From Kutzneria kofuensis (GTDB taxonomy: Bacteria > Actinomycetota > Actinomycetes > Mycobacteriales > Pseudonocardiaceae): 64,000 nt of DNA. Location of the stretch: NCBI RefSeq assembly GCF_014203355.1, contig NZ_JACHIR010000001.1:7628038-7692037 (forward strand). The letters run 5' to 3'. This document shows, one piece after another, positions 59,561-64,000 of the stretch. How positions within the stretch are numbered: the stretch's first letter is position 1; each line of letters begins with the position of its first letter. Both the position numbers and the translations under genes were made by a program. A model generated the notes under the pieces. That model was not told the DNA's origin, did no database searches, and saw nothing but the letters and a program-made list of their open reading frames with translations.

Positions 59561-61258
59561 GTGAGCAGCTACGAGATCGGCCGCAGAAGACTGTTGCAGG
59601 GCTTCGGCCTGACGGCGGCGGCCAGCACCGCGGCGATCGCCGCGGCGGACCCGGTGCTCGGCGCGACGCTGGCGTACGACGAGAAGGCCGGCGTGTCGCC
59701 GGCGACCTATCAGGCGCCCACCGGACTGGCCAGGGACGGCGACGCGAAATCCACCGCGCTGGCCTGGATCGGCTCGCACGCCGACGAGATCACCGGCCTG
59801 GGTGACCGGATCTGGCAGTATGCCGAGCTCTCGCTGCGGGAATGGCAGTCCTCCCTCGCCGTCGCGTCGCTGCTGACCAAGTACGGCTTCACCGTGCAGT
59901 GGGGCGCGGGCGGCTTTCCGGCGGCATTCGTGGCGACCTACGGATCCGGTGGTCCGGTCATCGGATTCAACGCCGAGTACGACGCGCTGCCCGGGCTGTC
60001 CCAGAAAAGCGGCGTGAGCAGCCATGATCCGCTCGTCTACAACTACGACGCCTACGGCCCGACCTACGGCGCCGGCCACGGCGACGCGCACAACACGCTC
60101 GGCGCCGGCGGCACCGCCGCGGCCATCGCCGTCAGCCAGGCGATCCGGGCGCAGGGCCTGCAGGCCACGGTCAAGGTCTTCGGCACCACCGGCGAGGAAC
60201 AGCTGGTCGGCAAGCCGTACATGGTGAAGGCCGGGGTCTACGACGGCCTGGACGCGTTCATGGACTGGCACCCGTTCGGCGCCACCCTGGCGTTCTGGAA
60301 CACCACCAGCGCGCTGACCTCGGCCACGTTCACCTTCCTCGGCGCGGCCGGGCACGGCGCGACGCCGCTGGGCAACCGCAGCGGCCTCGACGGCGCGCTG
60401 CTGATGGCCACCATGTCGGAGTACCTGCGGGAGAAGAACGTCGCGCCGTCCGGGCGGTTCCACTACGCGGTGATCAACGGCGGCGGCGCGCCGAACGTGA
60501 CGCCGGACATGGCCAGCATCTGGTTCTTCGTGCGCGAGGGCAGCCCGGCCCGGCTGAAGGTGCTCTACGACAAGATCGTGGCGTGCGCGCAGGCGGCGGC
60601 CCAGGCCTCGCAGACCAAGCTGATCCACAAGTTCCACTCGGCCACGTGGAACTCGCTGGGCAACAAGTTCGGCGCCGAGCTGATGAACGACAACATGACC
60701 AGGATCGGGCCGCCGGTGTTCACCGCCGCGGACAACGCCCTGGCCAAGGCCATCCAGCACTCGCTGGGCAAGCCGGAGATCGGCATGCCCACGACGATCG
60801 TGCCGCTGAACCCGCCGCCGCCCGCGTTCGGCGGCGGGATCTCCACCGACACGGCGGATGTCAGCTGGCACGTGCCGACCGCGTCGGCGCTGGTGGCGAC
60901 GTTCCCGCCGGGCACGCCCAACCACAACTGGGGCGTCACGGCGACGGCCGCGTCCAACATCGGGCACCAGGGGCTGCTGTCCGCGGCGCGGTACCTCGCG
61001 GCGACGGCCGTCGACCTCATCACGCAGCCGGACCTGTTGGCGCAGTTCAAGCAGGAGTTCCAGGCGCGGACCGCCGGCGTGCAGTGGCAGAGCCTGATCC
61101 CGGACGGCCAGCAGCCGCCGCTGTACGAGCCGCCCGCCGACTTCCTCGCCAAGACCGGCCAGCACTGGCCGCCGGCCGGCGTGACGTGGCCGGTGCCCGA
61201 GGTGGTGTCGCTGGAACAGCTGGGTTCCGTCGGCCCGGACCTGCCGCCCGTGACGTGA
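59561..61258 (+). CDS. Tat-exported M20-family amidohydrolase
   Basis: This 565-residue protein has a twin-arginine signal (RRRLLQGFGL) and an M20D (AbgB/IAA-amino-acid-hydrolase-like) metallo-amidohydrolase fold: GFNAEYDALPG, YGAGHGDAHNTLG, TTGEEQLVGKPYMVKAG, MDWHPFG, all metal-site regions. It hydrolyses N-acyl or amide bonds outside the cell; N-acetylated sugars or peptides are possible given the glycosidase neighbours. The GTG at 59561 is preceded by AAGGGGCGG. TetR and a hydrolase gene follow on the same strand. Confidence 0.85.
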   Translation: MSSYEIGRRRLLQGFGLTAAASTAAIAAADPVLGATLAYDEKAGVSPATYQAPTGLARDGDAKSTALAWIGSHADEITGLGDRIWQYAELSLREWQSSLAVASLLTKYGFTVQWGAGGFPAAFVATYGSGGPVIGFNAEYDALPGLSQKSGVSSHDPLVYNYDAYGPTYGAGHGDAHNTLGAGGTAAAIAVSQAIRAQGLQATVKVFGTTGEEQLVGKPYMVKAGVYDGLDAFMDWHPFGATLAFWNTTSALTSATFTFLGAAGHGATPLGNRSGLDGALLMATMSEYLREKNVAPSGRFHYAVINGGGAPNVTPDMASIWFFVREGSPARLKVLYDKIVACAQAAAQASQTKLIHKFHSATWNSLGNKFGAELMNDNMTRIGPPVFTAADNALAKAIQHSLGKPEIGMPTTIVPLNPPPPAFGGGISTDTADVSWHVPTASALVATFPPGTPNHNWGVTATAASNIGHQGLLSAARYLAATAVDLITQPDLLAQFKQEFQARTAGVQWQSLIPDGQQPPLYEPPADFLAKTGQHWPPAGVTWPVPEVVSLEQLGSVGPDLPPVT

Positions 61259-61275
61259 CCGGTTAGCTTGCGACC

Positions 61276-61866
61276 ATGACGGCGGGGTACAGGCGGTCCG
61301 CGGGGTCGCCGCGCGGCGCGGCGCGCAAGCAGGAGCTGCTCGAACTCGTGACCGAGGATCTCGCGGTCAACGGGCTGGTGGACTTCTCGCTGCGCCGGGC
61401 CGCGCGGGCGGCCGGCACCACGCACAAGGTGCTGCTCTACCACTTCGAAGGCGCCGAGGACCTGTTGCGGCAGGCCGTGTTCCGGCTGCGGCAGCGGCGT
61501 ATCGACAACGCGCTGGCCGCGGTGGCGGTGCCGGGCGGCGGGCTGGCCGCGTTCGTGCGGACGGTGTGGCCGACGCTGGTGGCCGAGGAGACCGGACTGC
61601 AGCGGGTGCTGGACCAGGCGATGGGGTTGGCGATGCACGACCCGGACCGGCACCGCGACCTGGGGCGGGAGGCGTCCGGGCAGTACCTGCCGGTGCTGAT
61701 GGCCGCCTGTCCCGCCGGGTGGTCGGAGTCGCGGAAGCGGGGCATGGCGGCGATGGTGTTGGCGACGCTGCGCGGGTTCCTGCTTGAGCGGCTCGTCGGG
61801 GACGTGACCAGCGCGGATGCCGGGTTCGACGCGTTGGTCACGCTGTTGGAGGCGGCCGAGAGCTGA
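61276..61866 (+). CDS. TetR-family transcriptional regulator
   Basis: This 196-residue protein has the TetR helix-turn-helix at about 20-60 (FSLRRAARAAGTTHKVLLYHFEG) and a helical ligand-binding C-domain. It starts 17 bases after the M20 gene stop, so it may be co-transcribed. A perfect palindrome lies immediately downstream, before the hydrolase gene, and is the likely operator. The ligand is unknown. Confidence 0.88.
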   Translation: MTAGYRRSAGSPRGAARKQELLELVTEDLAVNGLVDFSLRRAARAAGTTHKVLLYHFEGAEDLLRQAVFRLRQRRIDNALAAVAVPGGGLAAFVRTVWPTLVAEETGLQRVLDQAMGLAMHDPDRHRDLGREASGQYLPVLMAACPAGWSESRKRGMAAMVLATLRGFLLERLVGDVTSADAGFDALVTLLEAAES

Positions 61867-61874
61867 CAAGTTGC

Positions 61875-61888
61875 GAACCATGTGGTTC
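61875..61888. promoter_or_regulatory. Palindrome GAACCATGTGGTTC between TetR and hydrolase genes
   Basis: Perfect 6-bp arms flank the centre TG. It occupies the 49-base gap before the hydrolase gene, where a TetR dimer could bind. It also swallows the ATG at 61880, supporting the downstream GTG as the real start. Confidence 0.6.
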
Positions 61889-61915
61889 ACTTTGCCGGAC
61901 ACGTGGGGAGGCGCC

Positions 61916-62740
61916 GTGGCCGAGATCGAGCTGTCGTGCGGTGTGCTGGAGTACTCGGACCGGGGATCCGGGCCGGTGGTCGTGCTGCTGCACGGGTTGC
62001 TGATGGATTCGTCGCTGTGGGACGCGACGGTCGAGCTGCTGGGCGGGGAGTACCGGTGTGTCGTGCCGACGCTGCCGCTGGGGGCGCACCGGATTCCGGT
62101 GACGGGGGACCTTTCGCTGCCGGCGATTGCCGGGTTGGTGCGGGAGTTGTTGGTGCGGCTGGATCTGCGTGACGTCACCTTGGTCGGCAACGACACCGGC
62201 GGCGCGTTGGCGCAGCTGTTGGCGCAGGACGAGCGGGTGGCCCGGATCGTGCTGGCCTCGTGCGACGCGTTCGACAACTTCCCGCCGGGGTTGACCGGGA
62301 AGACGTTGGTGTCGCTGGGGAAGCTGTCGCCGGGGCTGTTCGGGGCGTTCATGCAGCAGATGCGGGTCCGGCTGGTGCGGCGGCTGCCGATCTCGTTCGG
62401 GTGGCTGACCAAACGGGGCGACGCCGTGGTGCGGGAGTGGATCCGGCCGGTGCTCGGTCGGCCCGAGATCCGGCGGGACGCCGTGCGAATGCTGCGTTCC
62501 CTTGGCGGCTTCCGCGTGGAGCTGGAGCAGGCGTCGGCGGCGATGGCTCGGTTCGACGGGCCGGCGGTCGTCGTGTGGGCGGCCGAGGACCGGGTGATGC
62601 CGGTCGAGCACGGCCGGCGGCTGGCGGAGTTGTTGCCGCGTGGAAAGTTGGTGGAGGTTGCGGACAGCTACACGCTGATCCCGCTGGACCGGCCGGCGGA
62701 GATGGCGTCGGCGATCCGGCTGGTGTGCGACAGCCGTTGA
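61916..62740 (+). CDS. Alpha/beta-fold hydrolase
   Basis: This 274-residue cytoplasmic alpha/beta hydrolase opens VAEIELSCGVLEYSDRG and has VLLHGLLMDSSLW as the oxyanion region. The nucleophile elbow reads GNDTGG, so Asp takes the nucleophile position as in haloalkane dehalogenases and epoxide hydrolases; an acidic residue and a Tyr stand where the C-terminal His would be (DSYTLIPLD). I chose the GTG at 61916 because GGGGAGG lies 5 bases upstream. It is downstream of a TetR gene and a likely operator, and probably acts on the ligand the regulator senses. Confidence 0.8.
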   Translation: MAEIELSCGVLEYSDRGSGPVVVLLHGLLMDSSLWDATVELLGGEYRCVVPTLPLGAHRIPVTGDLSLPAIAGLVRELLVRLDLRDVTLVGNDTGGALAQLLAQDERVARIVLASCDAFDNFPPGLTGKTLVSLGKLSPGLFGAFMQQMRVRLVRRLPISFGWLTKRGDAVVREWIRPVLGRPEIRRDAVRMLRSLGGFRVELEQASAAMARFDGPAVVVWAAEDRVMPVEHGRRLAELLPRGKLVEVADSYTLIPLDRPAEMASAIRLVCDSR

Positions 62741-62759
62741 CCGTCTCCATCTTCGCACG

Positions 62760-62792
62760 TGCCCACCGGCCAACGGGGAAGGCCGGTGGGCA
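62760..62792. terminator. 12-bp stem-loop between convergent genes
   Basis: Arms at 62760-62771 and 62781-62792 are perfect complements with a 9-base loop. The hairpin lies between the hydrolase stop and the GH3 stop. Confidence 0.8.
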
Positions 62793-62799
62793 AGCATCC

Positions 62800-64000
62800 C
62801 TACGGTTGAACCGGAATCGGGCTCGACACGGTCAGACCGCCGGACAGCGGCAGACTGCGCGACGAATCGCCGACGAGCACCTGGTAGTTGCCCGCGCCGG
62901 CGACCCAGCCGTTCGAGGTCCACGACGCGAGGTCTCGAGCGGTCAGCGTGAAGGTGACGGTGGCGCTGGCGCCGGGATTGAGCGTCACCCGCTGGAAGCC
63001 CTTGAGCTGGTGCGGCGGCTCACCGGCGGAGCCTGGATCGCCGACGTAGAGCTGAGCGACCTCGGTGCCGGCCCGGCTGCCGGTGTTGGTGACCGTCGCC
63101 GTGACGGTCGAGCGGCCGTTCACCAGCGCCCCGACGGACAGGTTGCTGAACGAGAAGCTGGTGTACGACAGGCCGAATCCGAACGGGAACAGCGGCGTGA
63201 CGTTCTGGGCGTCGTACCAGCGGTACCCGACCTGAAGTCCCTCGGAGTACTGCACGGCCCCGTTCACGCCCGGCCACTGCGCCGGGGTGTTGGCCGGCAC
63301 CGCGGACAGCGAGGTCGGGAAGGTGATCGGCAGGTGCCCGGACGGGTTGACGTCGCCGAACAGCAGCGCGGCGATGGCCTGACCCCACACCTGGCCGTCG
63401 TAGAAGCCCTCGAACACGCCGGCGACCTGGTTCAGCCACGGCATCAGGATCGCGGCGTTGTTGTTGAGCACGACGATCGTGCGCGGATTGGCCGCCGCCA
63501 CGGCGGAGATCAGTGCGTCCTGATTGTTGGGCAGGTTCAGGGACGCGTTGTCGGCCTCCTCGTGCCCGTAGTTGTCGCTGGCGAACACGACCGCCACCGA
63601 CGACGACCGTGCCAGGGTGACGGCGGAAACCTGGTCCGTGCCGTCGTTGTAGGCGACCTGCACGTTCGTGTCCGCCAGCCGTTCCTGGATGCCGATGATC
63701 GGCGTGTACGTGCCGGCGCTGGTGACGGTGCCGCTGCCGCCGCCGATGGTCTGCGCGCCAGGGCCGCCGTCGACGCCGATCACCGCGATCGAACCGAGGT
63801 TGTTGACGTTCAAGGGAAGCACGCCGTTGTTCTTCAACAGCACCGTGCCCTCTTCGGTGCCGCGCAGCGCGACGGCGGTGTGCGCGGGCGTGGTGACGAT
63901 GGCGTTGCGTGAACCGGTCGGCGCCTTGTCGAACATGCCGAACCGGAACATCTGCGTCAGCACCCGTGACACCATCGTGTCCACAGTGGACTGCGCGACG
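62800..64000 (-). CDS. GH3 beta-glucosidase, 5' part outside window
   Basis: The visible 400 codons are the C-terminal part of a GH3 glycosidase. They include GTVLLKNNGVLPL, the acid/base-region segment NYGHEEADNASLNLPNNQ with its Glu, FGDVNPSGHLPITFP, the YRWYDAQNVTPLFPFGFGLSYT stretch in outline, and the fibronectin-like domain ending in SSPIPVQP. The N-terminal TIM barrel with the Asp nucleophile lies beyond position 64000; the frame is open to the edge. The usual DR after the acid/base is DN here. With the GH2 gene it suggests a saccharolytic region. Confidence 0.85.
   Translation of the reverse strand, partial: VAQSTVDTMVSRVLTQMFRFGMFDKAPTGSRNAIVTTPAHTAVALRGTEEGTVLLKNNGVLPLNVNNLGSIAVIGVDGGPGAQTIGGGSGTVTSAGTYTPIIGIQERLADTNVQVAYNDGTDQVSAVTLARSSSVAVVFASDNYGHEEADNASLNLPNNQDALISAVAAANPRTIVVLNNNAAILMPWLNQVAGVFEGFYDGQVWGQAIAALLFGDVNPSGHLPITFPTSLSAVPANTPAQWPGVNGAVQYSEGLQVGYRWYDAQNVTPLFPFGFGLSYTSFSFSNLSVGALVNGRSTVTATVTNTGSRAGTEVAQLYVGDPGSAGEPPHQLKGFQRVTLNPGASATVTFTLTARDLASWTSNGWVAGAGNYQVLVGDSSRSLPLSGGLTVSSPIPVQP

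Noticed and set aside
59283-59564. 93-codon open frame in the gap between the GH2 and M20 genes
   Set aside because: No ribosome site or family resemblance. It covers the chitosanase-type palindrome and other regulatory-looking repeats, so non-coding control DNA is more likely.
61880-61882. ATG at 61880 as start of the alpha/beta hydrolase
   Set aside because: It lies inside a perfect operator-like palindrome and has no Shine-Dalgarno sequence; the GTG at 61916 has one.

Overview
The window is high-GC DNA (about 70 %) with GTG starts, 4- to 13-base gene overlaps and families typical of filamentous actinobacteria: a SARP regulator, a DUF574 methyltransferase, DUF4235 and DUF6131 membrane proteins, and a CsxA-like exo-glucosaminidase. 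An organism of the Pseudonocardiales (Amycolatopsis or Kutzneria type) is the best guess. That is an inference from gene content, not a species call. I see no rRNA, tRNA, CRISPR array or insertion sequence.

Bases 1-28,350 form a biosynthetic gene cluster. An eight-gene minus-strand operon (23,677 to 3,263) encodes three modular type I PKS proteins, a four-gene hydroxymalonyl-ACP cassette (3-hydroxyacyl-CoA dehydrogenase, ACP, acyl-CoA dehydrogenase, FkbH-like glyceryl transferase/phosphatase) and a type II thioesterase. The assembly line is KSQ-AT-ACP / KS-AT-DH-KR-ACP / KS-AT-KR-ACP / KS-AT-KR-ACP. It predicts a short tetraketide started by decarboxylated methylmalonate and carrying an alpha-hydroxyl from hydroxymalonyl-ACP, because no O-methyltransferase is present. 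No thioesterase domain ends the line. Divergent from it lie a PLP-dependent decarboxylase, a SARP/AfsR-type regulator and a luciferase-like monooxygenase. Converging from the left are an AMP-forming acyl ligase and a two-gene ABC exporter. The ligase and decarboxylase may together make an ACP- or CoA-bound amine building block. Two strong hairpins separate the converging operons.

Bases 28,343-38,160 hold ordinary regulatory and metabolic genes: a NarL-type two-component pair, a PLDc_N membrane peptide, a nuclease-like protein of unknown role, a LOG-family phosphoribohydrolase, an M48 metalloprotease, a lactate 2-monooxygenase divergent from a PucR/CdaR regulator, and a three-gene JAB/MPN - SgcJ-like - VOC operon.

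Bases 38,200-46,016 hold a secreted GH87-like glucanase, a 1,007-residue NACHT ATPase with an FGE/sulfatase-modifying-like C-terminal segment (an NLR-like candidate), membrane and PPOX genes, a possibly broken small gene, and a secreted hydrolase-like protein.

Bases 46,203-50,864 are a four-gene operon with PgsB and PgsC, the poly-gamma-glutamate polymerase pair. It has no PgsA. Instead it carries a large sensor-like membrane protein and a secreted NlpC/P60 homologue whose catalytic Cys position is Ser. A 120-base imperfect palindrome exactly fills the gap to the next gene.

Bases 50,985-64,000 hold a DUF574 methyltransferase, a P450 with a secreted hydrolase, small membrane proteins, a HAD/methyltransferase pair, and a saccharolytic stretch: a GH2 exo-glucosaminidase with a chitosanase-type operator palindrome upstream, a Tat-exported M20 amidohydrolase, a TetR regulator with a palindrome and hydrolase downstream, and the 3' part of a GH3 beta-glucosidase cut by the window edge.
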